Positions 40,030 through 51,823 of a DNA stretch of 64,000 nt are shown in pieces. The stretch's first letter is position 1; each line of letters begins with the position of its first letter. The stretch is from Malania oleifera (taxonomy: Eukaryota; Streptophyta; Magnoliopsida; Santalales; Ximeniaceae). A program made the position numbers and the translations under genes. The notes below the pieces were generated by a model. The model was given only the letters and a program-made list of their open reading frames with translations, had not been told where the DNA came from and did no database searches. The stretch spans positions 149,723,748-149,787,747 of the forward strand of contig NC_080418.1 in assembly GCF_029873635.1 (NCBI RefSeq). Direction: 5' to 3'.

Positions 40030-40803
40030 TTCGAGAAGTTTCCCAAAGAGGATTCAGGGAGACACACTAAGGGATCGCATACACTCTATGATTTCTGGAG
40101 GGAGAAGAGTCAAATAATGCCATGGACTTAGTCTATCTGGTATAATAGAATTTCCTCGAAGTATGCTTTTTGCTTGTGGCTGGGTTGGAAGGGAAAGCTT
40201 CCAACTTGTGACAAGTTAAAAGGAGTAGAGATTGACTTAAGATGTACCTTCTGTAATAGCGATATGGAGACATTGAACACCTTTTCTTCAGCTGTAAATA
40301 CTCGGCTGAAGTGTGGGGTAGCATAGGGGAGTGGATTGAAATCAAAAGGGCCATGACTTCAATCAAGGCAGCGGTGAAATGGTTACATAAAGAAGCAAAA
40401 GGCAATGGAGTTCTCTCGGCTGGGAAGAAAATTGGCTTGACTACTTCTGTGTATTTTATTTGGCACTCTAGGAATAGAAAAAGATTTGATAATCATGTAA
40501 TTCCTCCTATAGATTTAATTAGTGTCATACAAAGACATATCTATAGGGCATTTTTTGATAAATTTGTTATGTTCTCAGTTTGATATTATAGGGCGTGTTT
40601 TGATGTCCTTGGGATATCTCTGAGTATTGATAGTGTGATTGACCAGTTCCTTGGCCCCTGGGTATGCCCAGGTTTGATGTATTTTGGGACTTTTGACTTG
40701 TATTGTCTTTGTGGTATCAAGATGACCTGGGAATGCCCAACGTAGTTGTATATATTTTCACTCGATCAATATATTTACCCAATTGATCAAAAAAAAAAAA
40801 AAA
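40030..40803 (+). pseudogene. LINE 3' end with reverse-transcriptase zinc-binding domain, frameshifted
   Basis: On the + strand: IWYNRISSKYAFCLWLGW, KGKLPTCDKLKG, CTFCNSDM, then in the next frame IEHLFFSCKYSAEVWGSI and SVYFIWHSRNRKRFDN. This is the zf-RVT region that follows the polymerase in plant L1-type LINEs, with Cys-Cys...His-Cys ligands kept. A +1 shift lies near 40268 and a stop lies in the PWT-stop-SIW segment. The 3'UTR runs to a poly(A) of 15 bases ending near 40802, marking the true 3' end. The element is 5' truncated. Confidence 0.85.
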
Positions 40804-41357
40804 TGAAACTCAAAAAGGGAAAAAATTAGGAATAGAAACTAAAAATAAAAAAAAATAAAAAATGTGCTTGATTCTTATTTTTAAAATTAAAACAAATTAA
40901 AATTTTGATTGGAAAAATTCTCATTTTTTTTTCTTATATCAAATAATAAGTAAAAAATATAATTAAGATAACAAAAGTATAAAGTAATACAAATCAAAAA
41001 TGTTATAATAAAAAATATTATAATTATTTTACTAAAGTTCACATTTCATAATACACTTTATAAGAACAACCTTAATGTACATGAAAATTAAAAAAAAGTA
41101 GTAAAAATATTTTTTTAATGAATCTTATTGTTTTTTATTTGCTTAAAAATTTATGAATGATTTTAGTTCACAAAAGTTAATTCTAAATATAAAACAATTG
41201 AAAATCATAAAATTTGATTTTCATTTTTTTTTCAAAAATAATAGAAATAATAATAATGAAAAATTGAAAATTGATAGCATAAACAAATACATTTTCATTA
41301 TTTGTTTGTTCAACATACAAATTAAAACAAATAAAAAATCAAAATCAGAGATGATGT
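40804..41357. other. AT-rich intergenic
   Basis: Nothing recognised; the frame at 41153-41464 runs into an LTR and is not supported. Confidence 0.4.
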
Positions 41358-42289
41358 TGTTAGCCTTGTTGGCTACAATATCATATTTAATGTGTTTTGA
41401 TGATATTAACCAATTTGCATTGTTCCTATTGTTTTCTTATCTTTGCAGATCTTGTTTAGTATAGACACTCGTTCATGGAGTACTAGATCGAAGGCAAAGA
41501 TTGGACCGAGTAGTCGTCAAGCAGGAACAATCAGACGGACACGTACTCGGAAGGACCCAAGTACAACCGAAAGCTTAAATTGTAGAATTATTTGTAATAA
41601 AGGTAGTGTGTGTGTGTTAGAAACTTTTTGTAACTCTTTTGTTTTGTTTCTACATGATTTCTGAGAAAGAGTTGAGTCAATGCATGCATACTAGGGCATT
41701 TGAATTTATAGAATTGCACTAAAAGTCACAAACTCAATTCATAGTTTTTAAAGTTAAAATCAAAATGTTTGTTACAAGAATCCTAAACTCAAATATGTTT
41801 TTCAAAGGGACAAGTTTTCAACATCTTGGTATTTTGAACATCTTCATACTTAGTCCCGATTTTATCTAAATGAGTCTTATGTTAAAAAAATTCAAGAAGT
41901 CAAGCATATTTTCATTAAAGGACATATTGACATATAAGATATCAAAACGAATTTTCAAATGTATTTTATCAAACAAGATATCTTATATTCAAGGGGAAAC
42001 TCATTTGGACAAGTATTGAATTTTATTAGAATTAATATATTTTGTATACTTTTGTCCAATAATGTTTTAATTCATTAAAAAGCGTTTTGATAAGGAAAAA
42101 CAAAGCAATTGTTGACTGACGTAGTGCAGTCTCGAGTCCTGAACATCTTTCGGTATTTAAGGCATAACTTTTGCTAGAAAAATTCAAAAAGGACGTTCTT
42201 GGTGTTCTTGGAAAGGTAAGAAAAAATCCCACAACTTTAATGTTGATGACCTTTTTTGATTCAGGGCACTCATTGATGAGAAAAGGGAA

Positions 42290-42350
42290 TTCATCCACGA
42301 GTGGCAGTGTGTGACTAGTCGACGAGAGTAGGGGACTCGTCGACGAGTCC
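42290..42350 (+). promoter_or_regulatory. U3 GTCGAC palindromes in the copia-type LTR
   Basis: ACTAGTCGACGAGAG and GGGACTCGTCGACGAGTCC (14-bp palindrome ACTCGTCGACGAGT). With the copia insertion removed they lie ~130 bp upstream of TATAAATA at 51172. The same motif occurs in the gypsy-type LTRs of this window. Confidence 0.45.
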
Positions 42351-42433
42351 AATGGGCAGAACTGCTCCAACGGGTGGAAAATGGCTAGTTTATCAAATAA
42401 AATATCTTTTTTTCCCCCCAAAGGCTAGTTAAA

Positions 42434-42837
42434 TGTTAAGGCACAGGGAAGGAATCTAGCAAACACAAATCACCAACACACTCACACAGAAAACACAAGG
42501 AAATTACGTGGTTCGGCCAAACTTGGCCTACATCCATGGGAGAGAGGGAATCTCACTATAAGATCAATAAGAGAGATACAAGAAAGGAGGAGTAACACAG
42601 CTCAACTCAACTCTCCGAACTAACCTCTCTGCCTCACACACAACTTACTCTTCTTCTAAACTCTGTAAATTATTCACACACTCACAGCTTTACCAAGCAG
42701 TGTACAAATAAATATATTAGAGGGGAACATTTAGATGGAGCAACAATAAATACAAACTGCATGCTCGAGTTTGTGCATGCTCCACGAGCTGCAACTTCCC
42801 AGGCAACAATAAATGCACCCACATGGGTGGGTCAACA
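42434..42837 (-). repeat. 3' LTR of copia element 1
   Basis: 404 bp; + strand reads TGTTAAGGCACAGGG to GGGTGGGTCAACA. Matches 50736-51146. Confidence 0.93.
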
Positions 42838-42851
42838 AATCACCCCCTCCA
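42838..42851 (-). other. Polypurine tract of copia element 1
   Basis: Minus strand GGAGGGGGTGATT directly before the 3' LTR start. Confidence 0.8.
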
Positions 42852-42974
42852 AACATGTGGGGGTAGCTAAGTGTCCGCTGATGCTGCAACACTGTGACCC
42901 CGCCCTAGACTCAAGGCGTCCGCACTCCCTCGAGAGAGTGCCCACACCCCCTTGCCAAGGTGCACATGTAAGGA

Positions 42975-44803
42975 TCATCTTTTGGATGGTTTCATTATAT
43001 CTATAAGACCCACTGAATTTGAGCATAACTCCAATTTCTCTCTGATCACTGTCTTTGTCAACATATCTGCTGGGTTTTGACTGCCAAGGATCTTCACAAT
43101 GGCTAATATCCCTTCATCGAGAAGAGATTTGATAAAGTGATAGCGGAGTCCAATGTGCTTGGTCTTTGAGTGGAATGCTGAATTCTTCTCCAAGTGTATA
43201 GCACTCAAACTATCACTATATAAAACACTTTTCACCTGCTTGAAACCCAACTCTGTCAACAAACCTTGTAACTAGATCATCTCTTTGCTCGCTTATGTCA
43301 TGGCCACATACTCTACCTCTGTAGTGGATAAAGCAATGATTTTTTGAATTTATGATACCCAACTAATGGCAGTAGCATCTACTGTGAAAACATATCCAAT
43401 AGTACTTCTTCTGTGATCTATCTCGCCAGCAAAGTTTGCATCTACGTATCCTTGCAATGTCAGATCACTTTTGCCAAAGCATAAACATTTGTTAATTGTA
43501 CCTCAGAGATATCGAAATATCCATTTTACCGCTTCCCAATGGATTTTTCCTAGATTCGACATGAATCTGCTGACATTTCCCACTACATAATTGAGATATG
43601 GTCTCGTGCAAACCATGGCGTACATTAAGCTTCCTACAGCTAAAGCATATGACATTTTGTCCATTTCTTTCTCCTCTTCCTCTGACTCTGGAGACTGAGT
43701 CTTTGATAACTTGAAATGACCAGCTAATGGTGCGCTAACTGCCTTAGCATATCTCATGTTGAATCTTCTGAGAATCCACCTGATGTACTCGGCTTGATAC
43801 AACTACAAGGTTCCCTTTTTCATGTCTCTAGTGATTCTCATCCCAAGCATATGCTTTGCTGGACCCAAGTCTTTCATTTCAAATTTAGGGGACAACTTCC
43901 TTTTCAATTTTCTGATCTCGTCCATGTCTGATCCTGCTATTAGCATATCATCAACATAAAGTAAATGAATTATGTAACTTGATTTATACCTTTTGAAATA
44001 GAAACAATGATTAGTGTTGCATTTGTGAGTCATTCTTTTGCATGAAGTCCTCAAATTTCTTATACCACTGCCTTGGAGCCTGTTTCAAACCATACAGACT
44101 CTTATTCAACCTGCAAAGAAGTTTTTATTTGCCTTTCTTTGCAAAACATTTAGGTTGGTGCATGTATATCTCCTCCTCTAGATCATTATGGAGGAAAGCA
44201 GTTTTTACATCTAACTGCTCGAGGTGTAAATTCTCTGCTGCAACAATGCTCAAAACTGTCCGAATGGTTGTGTGTTTCACAACTGGTGAGAAGATCTTTG
44301 AGTAGTCAATACCTTCTATTTGTTGGAAACCTTTGACTGCAAGTGTTGCTTTGTATCTTCTTGAACCATCATGTTCTTCTTTTATGTGGTACACTCATTT
44401 GTTTTGAAAAGCTTCTTTTTCCTTGGGCAACCTAGTTAGCTCCCAAGTCCTGTTGTCGATGAGTGATTTCATCTCATCTTTCATGAAAGTTCCCACTTGC
44501 TAGCCTTATCCACCTGACATGCTTCATCATAACACTCTGGTTCACCTGCATCAGTTAATAACAAATAATCCAAATATCTCCTATTTGGTATATGCGGTCG
44601 AGAAGACCTCCTTAGTGTTAGAGTAGGAGTTGGAGTGGGAGTCTGTGGTGCTTCAGAGCACTGCTCTATGATAGATTCCCCTGTCTGAGAATTATCAATA
44701 GTCTGTTGTGCCACGTTGCTGTTAGTGAAATCATCCAACTCTACAATATCAGGGTTATATAGTATGGGATTACTTGATGAAACATCCACAGATACAGTAC
44801 CAA
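42975..44803 (-). pseudogene. copia reverse transcriptase-RNase H, broken
   Basis: Minus strand. The region before the polymerase reads SVDVSSSNPILYNPDIVELDD. The polymerase shows KATLAVKGFQQIEGIDY, FSPVVKHTTIRTVLS, LDVKTAFLHNDLEEEIYM and the catalytic LLYVDDMLIAGSD. The connection has FEMKDLGPAKHMLGMRI and SYALAVGSLMYAMVCTRP. RNase H retains LYSDSLSAIHLEKNSAFH and NPADMLTK. Frame changes near 44400, 44050, 43800 and 43270 divide it. It is joined upstream, across the solo LTR at 44804-46523, to GYSDSGT at about 46524-46545. Confidence 0.9.
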
Positions 44804-46523
44804 GGATGAGGGTCCAACCCCATGGGGTTCCCAGGCACCCTAAACACATCCAAACACAATCATATACGCAGCGGAAAAAGGTCATTCTATATATATATAT
44901 GCAGTATCAAACTAGAGTCTATACAAGAGCAGAACACAACTCTATAAAAAACGTACAAATGAGTGCCCAAATACATCACAAAATGGCAACCCACCAAAAA
45001 TACAGTCCTAACACTTACGCAAGCGCTAACCATAGTACACCAGCCACTACGCTCCCTACACTAGGACACTAGTTTCAGTTACTCGAAGGACCTATAAAAA
45101 TGCACGTATAGTAGGGGTGAGACACCTCTCAGTAAGGAAAAACACATGTTATATTGGTGTGTGGCATTTGAGTGTTATCATGATGCAACATACACGCAGT
45201 TAAATGCATTCTAGTACTAGTTTACACAGTGCATACATGCACACATACACATACACATGATCAACAATCCTGGTGTTGTCACACCCTTCGGCCTGAAGCC
45301 GGTCTACTACAATCCGACATTGGCTCGTAGCCAACCTGCGAAGCACGGTGCCATCGGCACATGGCTAGTCCCGACTCCCATGGCATTGTACCATCGCTAA
45401 CTGGTGGATCCACACCTTTCGATCTGATCTGCCTGAATAGGCTCACGCCCTCGAATATAGAGCCGGACACTCTTGCCTATGTGGCAGGCGATAAACACAC
45501 GCCCTCGGATATAGAGCCAGACACTCTCAATACCTAGAACAATTTTAGAACCGCGTTCCTACTAGCATTTCAACATATCACACACACATGCATGCTCATA
45601 TAACCAAACAAACTACACCCATTTGGTAATCTAAATCATGGTTTTCCAAACAAATACAGTTTAAACAAGTCAAGACATGACTATCCCAATAATACAGTAT
45701 AAATCACCATATACGCTCGGTTTTCAACAAAACCAGGGATGCAGCCCTTCGCCCCCTTTTTCCCAAAACTGTAGTAATGAAAATCTCATAGTTTTCCCCG
45801 TTAGATCCCCCCAAATGAGTAGACAAAACATATACAGGACCGTGAACCACAATTCCACCGAGTCTGATTTAAAAAATAACCAATATAAACATAGTTCCCC
45901 TTACCTTTTCCCCGAATAGCAAATCCCGAACTCTAAGGCCTCTAAACAGAGAATCGAGTTCCAAAACCTACAAATCACAGTACAGAATATACTCACAAGA
46001 CAGTTTCCTACAAAACTACTAGATCAGAATTGAAAACCGAGCCTTACCTCGATTTTACACCAAAACCCGAAAATCTTCGAAACAGGATTTCGATCCGTAG
46101 AACTTGTAGAGAATCCTTCCACGATCCTCGTGGTAACTTCATATTCACGATTCTAGCAATGATCGGCGAAGAAATCTAGAGAGAGAGAGAGAGAGATATT
46201 TGAAGTTTCTTAGTGGATAAGTAAAGGAAATTTCTATTTATAGCCCTTTGACCTGGGCAAACTCGTCGACGAAATGGTGCCCTCATCAACGAGGCCTTAT
46301 AGTCTTCTTGTCGATGAGACGAGGAATTTATCGACGAATCCTGATATATTCGATTTTCAAAACTCCTCGGCTTCTCCTCATTGATGGGTCTCTGAATTTC
46401 GTCGACGAGAAGGACAAAGATTTCGTCGACGAAATCTGACTTCGTCGACGAGGCCTGATCTTTTACCAAAATGCCCCTCTCTTTAAATATTTAAAAACCA
46501 TTATCAAGAGTCGGGTTCTTACA
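44804..46523 (-). mobile_element. Solo gypsy-type LTR inside copia element 1
   Basis: About 1,720 bp between ACCAA (44799-44803) and ACCAG (46524-46528); removing it rejoins a copia reading (GYSDSG to TVSVDVSSS), which fixes both ends. It ends GGGTTCTTACA; the start should be TG but reads GGATGAGG, so the first bases have mutated. It carries the shared blocks GGTGAGACACCTCTCAGTAAG (45116) and AGAACTTGTAGAGAATCC (46099), a minus-strand TATAAATAG box at 46234-46243 and a direct repeat of CACGCCCTCG(A/G)ATATAGAGCC near 45445 and 45497. Confidence 0.75.
46255..46460 (-). promoter_or_regulatory. U3 GTCGAC palindrome cluster in the nested LTR
   Basis: Seven TCGTCGACGA-like words, four exact (near 46263, 46398, 46423 and 46441), directly upstream in element sense of the TATA box at 46234-46243. 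Confidence 0.5.
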
Positions 46524-47334
46524 ACCAGAGTCACTATATCCACTGTATTTCAGTATATACATCCCAAAAACAAGATCTAGGGACATTTCCCACAAAAATT
46601 CAACTGTCCCTACTAAAACTTACCCTTCAAATAGGACAGACAAATAACACTAGATCAGCGGGGCATTTCCAGCTCTCCTATCTGGGGCTCCTGAAAGGTT
46701 TATAAAATTTAAGGGTGAGACACCTCTCAGTAAGGGAAATAAACTAATACCAGTGTGTGGAAACATGAGTATTCCGTGTTGTACATATACCATACAGAAC
46801 AAATTCAGTATCTGTTTAGTCAAATCTGGGAAAACATATATATCATCAAAACATGGCAGAACATACTGCATTTTCATAAACATATTTCATCTCATATAAT
46901 AATAATACAAAAAAAATTCTTGGTAGGTTAGCTGGCTATTGTCATGTATTACCCCCACATGACTGGGTTGTGTGGCTCGAAGGCGGGACCTGACAATGGT
47001 TGGCCGACCACTGCCAAGTCAAAAGTATAGTTTGTAAGTCTGATGGGCCTGCCTAACCTAGCCCGTACACCAGGGGCGCTCACACATTTCTTAAAAACCA
47101 CATCGACCATCCAATATCACACCACTCCGTACAGCGGCGTTAACACAAATATCATGATCACGAAGACCATGGACACGTAGCAACAGTACCGTGCAAGTAC
47201 TAGCCAAGACCAAGCCAACCACGTTCTTATACCGTATAACATATATTGAAACTGTTATACATGGATATTTCATATCATTAATTATTAAATCAATCATATC
47301 ATTTTGCATATATACGTATATTATGAAAATCATC

Positions 47335-47480
47335 AGCCCGTACGCCGACAAATCATAGCACAGCCCGTACGCTGACAAATCATTTCCATAACTTGGCCCG
47401 TACACCAGCAAATCATACACATAGCTTGACCCGTACGTCGACAAATATATCAAAATCTCGGCCCGTACACCAGCTTTCCA
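47335..47480. repeat. Five-copy tandem repeat GCCCGTACGCCGACAAATCA
   Basis: Five imperfect copies (near 47337, 47362, 47396, 47430, 47460) of a ~20-bp core with variable 5-15-bp spacers, inside the LTR remnant. GTACGCCGAC is GC-rich against an AT-rich background. A single related copy (GCCCGTACACCAGGG) lies at 47060. Confidence 0.7.
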
Positions 47481-48084
47481 TTATAAAAATCCGTATCATT
47501 AACACATTCCCAAAAACAGTATTTCATATTAATTTCCACTCATACCACACTAAACAAGTTTTTCGTATATTTAACTTATCATCACTTTCAACAGCATTTT
47601 CCTAAATATAAATCATATATAATATATTTATTTTCCTAAAGTCGAATGCTATAACAATATACATATTTTTCATAAAATACTAGCTTAATTTATCCCCTTA
47701 CCTAATTCTTGAAAAGCCCCTAAGAAAATTTGCCCCGCACCCGCAGGGTTCCCAACTCAATACCCAGGAAATAACATTCCTCATAACTAAAGTTCAGTAT
47801 TTCTTCACGTATATCACTTCCTACAACTGTCAATTAACCAAATAATGAGTAGAAAGTCTTACCCTGGATTTGGGATGGTTTCCAACACAGCTCCACCGAT
47901 GATCCTCTCAGGCAGACTTGCAGAGAACTTTCCCAGGAACGTCATGGTGGCTTCAGATTGTCAAATCGGCGAAAATTTGGCCCAAAATATTAGTAAGAAG
48001 GAGGAGAAACTGTATGGGGGCGAGAGAGAGGGATTTGGCGCAAGAAAATGACTGAAAATTTTTGTTTAACCCTATTTATACTAC

Positions 48085-48285
48085 GGGACTCGTTGATGAG
48101 CCACATTACCTCGTCGATGAATTTCAGGCTTCCAAAAATCCTCTCTCGGCATCTTCTCATCGACGAATCCTAGCCTCGTCGACAAGCTCCTGTTATACCC
48201 TCGTCGACGAGTCCCCTGTATTCATCGACGAGGAGCTAAAAATTTCTTGGGATTATCCTTTCCAAAATGCAACGTCGTCGACTGC
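48085..48285 (-). promoter_or_regulatory. U3 GTCGAC palindrome cluster in the LTR remnant
   Basis: Seven words of the TCGTCGACGA type, one exact (near 48202), next to the TATA box at 48071-48080. Same arrangement as in the other gypsy-type LTRs here. Confidence 0.5.
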
Positions 48286-48365
48286 CTCCTTCTGTTTCTG
48301 GTTTCCAATTCCCTTTTTTCTTTTATTATTATTATTTAAATACCATTATTCTTCAAGTCATTACA

Positions 48366-49259
48366 GTTCTGCTACGCCATTGTGTTGGGGTGTACTTGGC
48401 ACGGTTATTTCAAGTCTGATCCCATGCTCGTAGCAAAACCTTTTGAATTCTCTATCTTCATATTCACCACTATTGTCTGATCTTAGCTTTTTGATTTTTA
48501 AGCTTGTTTCATTTTCCACCATGGCCTTCCATTTCCTAAAAACATCATACACTTCATATTTATTTCTTAAGAAATAAACCTATACCTTCCTAGAATGGTC
48601 ATCAATAAAGGTGACGAAATATGATTTCTCGCCAATGGATGAAACTGGGCTTGATCCCCAAACATCAGTGTGCAGTAGCTCTAATTTTTCTTTCTTTGGA
48701 GTTCTGCTGAATGTCTGAAAGCTGACTCTTTTTTGTTTACCAAGGATGCAGCTCTCACATTGGTCAATATTAGCTGACTGGAGACCTGGTATCTTTCCCT
48801 TTGAGTTCATGATTTTCAAACCTTTTTCGTTCATGCAACCGAGTCTCTGGTGCCATAGATTTGAATCTTCATTCCCTGCAGCAATTGAAATTGACATGCA
48901 AGCATCTGAGGTAATAAAAGAGTACCAGTTTTCTTACAGCGCAAGCATGTCATTGCGCCTTCGGAAACTTTCTGACTATCGCCACAAAAGGTTGTAGTGT
49001 AACCTTCACTTGCAAGCTGTCCAACAGATATTAAATTTTTCTTGAGATCAGGGATATATCTGACATCAGTCAAACTCCAGGTGGTACCTATCAAATTTAT
49101 TTTTACTTCTCCTTTTCTTGCAATTTCACAAGATTTGTCATCACCAAGATAAACATTACCAAGATTACCGAGTACATACCTGTTAAGCATTTCTTTGTTG
49201 TCTGTTGCGTGAAACGAGGCTCCAGAGTCTAATACCCAAGACTCTTTCTTTCTTTCCAA
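48366..49259 (-). pseudogene. copia protease-integrase, truncated
   Basis: Minus strand. The retropepsin motif WVLDSGASFHATDN starts at 49259-49200. The integrase HHCC region reads LWHQRLGCMNEKGL and CESCILGKQKRVSF, the first catalytic Asp lies in LHTDVWGS and the second in KLRSDNSGEYED, and the reading stops in HNGVAE before the third acidic residue's surroundings are complete. Upstream the protease and integrase frames are separated by a shift near 48900. Truncation at 48366 is at the LTR junction. Confidence 0.9.
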
Positions 49260-49321
49260 AAAGCATAACAGTGCATCTCCTTCTTCTAAATAAGAGGCGA
49301 CATTTGCTTCAGTCTTATTTT

Positions 49322-50098
49322 CTAGCTCCTTCTTCTGGGATCAAAATTGATTTTTGTAGTGGCCAATCTTGCCACAATCCCAACACTCGATCTGCTTTTT
49401 GTTCTGAGTGTTGTTGGAATTTCTTGGAGCTCTTGATTTGGACCGTCTGCTTCTCGATCTTCCACGGTTTTGATTTCTACCCCTAGTCTGTTTATCACCT
49501 TGTGTGACCAAGGCACACCTTTGGAGGTTAACAGTTGGCCTTCTGAGGGTGTCAGTATCCTGTAGTGAAGCCATCACTTCTTCCAAATTCAAGGTTTCCT
49601 TACCAACAAGCAATGTTGTGACAAGACTATTATAAGAAGGTGGTAGAGATGCCAGGAGAAGAAGTGTTTTATCTTCTTCTTCAACTTTTACACCAAGACT
49701 CATTAACTGGGTCATGATCTTATTGTAATCATTTATATGGTCAATAATATTTACCCCTTCTTCCATTTTTAGCTGATAGAGTTTCTTCTTAAAAAATAGC
49801 TTGTTTGTTAGAGATTTTGACATGTATCTCTGTTCTAATTTATTCCATAGCTTAACAGGCGATGATTCATCTAAAATAGAATATTTAACTTCATTTGACA
49901 AACATAAACGAATAGTACTAATCTTTTCATTTCCATCTCTGCCCAATCATCATCATTGATATTTTCTAACTTCTTACTGATTAGCGGCTTGATCAAGTCA
50001 TGCTGAATCAAGATATCCTTGATTGTACTCTTCCATAAACTGAAATTGTTCCGACCGTCATATTTCTCCACGCCGAACTTAGATAAATTATCATCCAT
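49322..50098 (-). pseudogene. copia gag, frameshifted
   Basis: Starts MDDNLSKFGVEKYDGRNN (50098), with the UBN2-type phrases LWKSTIKDILIQHDL, LWNKLEQRYMSKSLTNKLF and LLLASLPPSYNSLV. It ends in a zinc knuckle CWDCGKIGHYKNQF whose last Cys is Phe. A frame change near 49900 and a stop after NQF break it. The start is the first Met after the leader. Confidence 0.85.
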
Positions 50099-50721
50099 TA
50101 TAAAACAACAACTTAGAGGCTAATTTTGGAAAAATTGACTGCACCAATGCGTCCAGAACGACCAAAATAGTTAGGAATAGGTCTGACCCAATATATGTGG
50201 GCCCCATAGATGACGTGGCATGCAGGGCCCACTGGTGACGTGGCAGGTGGTCCCTACTAGTGACGTGGACAAATTGGATGTGGTGTGTCAGCAACAATTT
50301 TTCTTGCACACTGTCTTCTCCAATGCAAAAGAACTCCAAAGCAATTATAATGTGTAAGAAAAAAAGGTAAGATGTGACCACCTTATATATATATATATAT
50401 TAAAAAAAACCTTTGTTGTTAATAAAAAAAACTTCTCCTTTGACTTGTTGGGGAAGATTGGAGTTGCCTTCTTCTTGCTCCGTCTCTGTACAGAGACACT
50501 TTGCTTCGCCTCCTTCCCAAAAAAAAAAAAATTTGATCTTCACACTCAGACAACCAGATGCTGCAACTCAAGGGGCTGAAAGATCAAAGGAGATTAATGG
50601 TTGTGCGTAAAAAAAATTCCCTTCACCCCTCTACGACGTGGTTTGCTGTCGCAGCTCCGACTCGACGTCGCCAAACCCCGAACCCAAAGGTAAGCTCAAA
50701 TCACTCTCCTCACCCTTTCCA
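50099..50721. other. Leader of copia element 1
   Basis: About 620 bp between the 5' LTR and gag. It has (TA)n at 50384-50400 and A-runs and no coding motif. Longer than in compact copia elements. Confidence 0.6.
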
Positions 50722-50733
50722 GCTCTGATACCA
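50722..50733 (-). other. Primer-binding site of copia element 1
   Basis: Minus strand TGGTATCAGAGC, tRNA-iMet type, two bases from the end of the 5' LTR. Confidence 0.9.
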
Positions 50734-50735
50734 GT

Positions 50736-51146
50736 TGTTAAGGCAAAGGGGAGGAATCTAGCAAACATAAATCACCAACACACTCACACAGCAAACACAA
50801 GGAAATTACGTGGTTCGGCCAAACTCGGCCTACATCCACGGGGGAGAGGGAATCTCACTATAAGATCAATAAGAGAGATACAAGAAAGGAGGAGTAACAC
50901 AGCTCAACTCAACTCTCTGAACTAACCTCTTTGCCTCACACATAGCTTACTCTTCTTCTGAACTCTGTAAATTATTCACACACTCACAACTTTACCAAGC
51001 AGTGTACAAATAAATATATCAGAGGGGAACATTGAGATAGAGCAGCAATAAAGACAAACTGTATGCTAGAGGCTACGCATGCTCCACGAGCTATAACTTC
51101 CCAGGCAACAATAAATGCACCCACATTGGGGGGGGGGGGGTCAACA
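50736..51146 (-). repeat. 5' LTR of copia element 1
   Basis: 411 bp, with a G run of 13 near its right end (51128-51140). Matches 42434-42837. Confidence 0.93.
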
Positions 51147-51823
51147 TTAACGGCTCCATTGGCTCTTGGGCTATAAATACAAACTATTAGACTTGTATTA
51201 ACATGATTTTGAAGGTCTTTGATCATTCTTAGTGAAAAACATCATTTTATACAAAACCTAGCACATTGCATATTAGTTCTTCATTACATGTGCTCATTCT
51301 CTCTTGCTCACTTATTGTATTTGATTCAATTTTTGAGAGAATAATGTGAGGTTTGGATTGTAATATATATTTGCTCATTTGAGGAGCATTGTGTTGTATT
51401 TCCATCTTCTTGTAAGGTTGCTTGTAAGGTTCTTTGTGAACCGTTTGGTGAAATTTCGTTGTGAACCAAAGTGAAGGCTTTTAGTGAGTGCGACAGGGAT
51501 TTGTTCCCGAGTGTAGGGTTTGGTACCCGAGTTGTAAGGCTCGCTCCGCCGGTAAAGGAGTACTCATAGTGGATTGTGGATTCCTTAACTTGGTGCTAAG
51601 GCATGGACGTAGGCTTGGTGTTGAACCACCTTAAATCTCCGGTGTTAGGCTTTCTCTCCCTTCACTCTTTCATTTGTGTCTTGTGATGATTTACATTTTA
51701 TATATTGTGATATAATTACTTATATCTTGCCAAACATTCTATTTTGTAGAAAAATACACATTCTGCGAAAAGAGCCTATTCACATCCCTCAAGACTACAT
51801 ACTCTCAGCTGGAATGATTAACA

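Larger units (their letters stand above)
46544..48365 (-). mobile_element. Second gypsy-type LTR remnant in copia element 1
   Basis: Ends TCAAGTCATTACA at 48365 exactly where the copia integrase reading HNGVAE stops. Its left end is set tentatively at TGTATTTCAG. Homologous in layout to the gypsy LTRs at 2656 and 9715: GGTGAGACACCTCTCAGTAAG (46709), ACCCGCAGGGTTC (47740), CCCTGGATTTGGGATG (47862), GCAGACTTGCAGAGAAC (47911) and a minus-strand TATAAATAGG box at 48071-48080. No matching target duplication, and copia sequence is missing at the junction, so a deletion accompanied or followed the insertion. Confidence 0.7.
42434..51146 (-). mobile_element. Ty1/copia element (Tork-like) carrying nested LTRs
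   Basis: LTRs 42434-42837 and 50736-51146, ends TGTTAAGG.../...GGTCAACA, target duplications TTAAA/TTAAC, a primer site and a polypurine tract. Domain order on the minus strand is gag, protease, integrase, reverse transcriptase-RNase H, which is the copia order. The internal region is interrupted at 44804-48365 by gypsy-type LTRs, and roughly 150 residues of the integrase C-terminal part that should separate the flanks are missing. In the first ~230 bp of the two LTRs I count about 12 differences. Stops and shifts elsewhere make it non-autonomous. Confidence 0.93.
41358..51823 (+). mobile_element. Long copia-type LTR split by a Ty1/copia element
   Basis: Left part 41358-42433 starts TGTTAGCCTTGTTGGCTAC with TTTTGATGATATTAACC. 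Right part 51147-51823 resumes with the TATA box (51172-51179), the transcribed phrases GGTACCCGAGTTGTAAGG and GCTAAGGCATGGACG, and ends CCTATTCACATCCCTC...GATTAACA. Together about 1,753 bp, an LTR of the same general class as 279-2328 and 12539-14035. The 42310-42345 part holds GTCGACGAG palindromes upstream of the TATA box. Both ends are by analogy; no convincing target duplication was found. Confidence 0.7.

Noticed and set aside
44481-44885. 134-codon frame starting MTFFRCVYDC
   Set aside because: Its first third is LTR sequence fused by insertion to the copia reading; not a genuine start.
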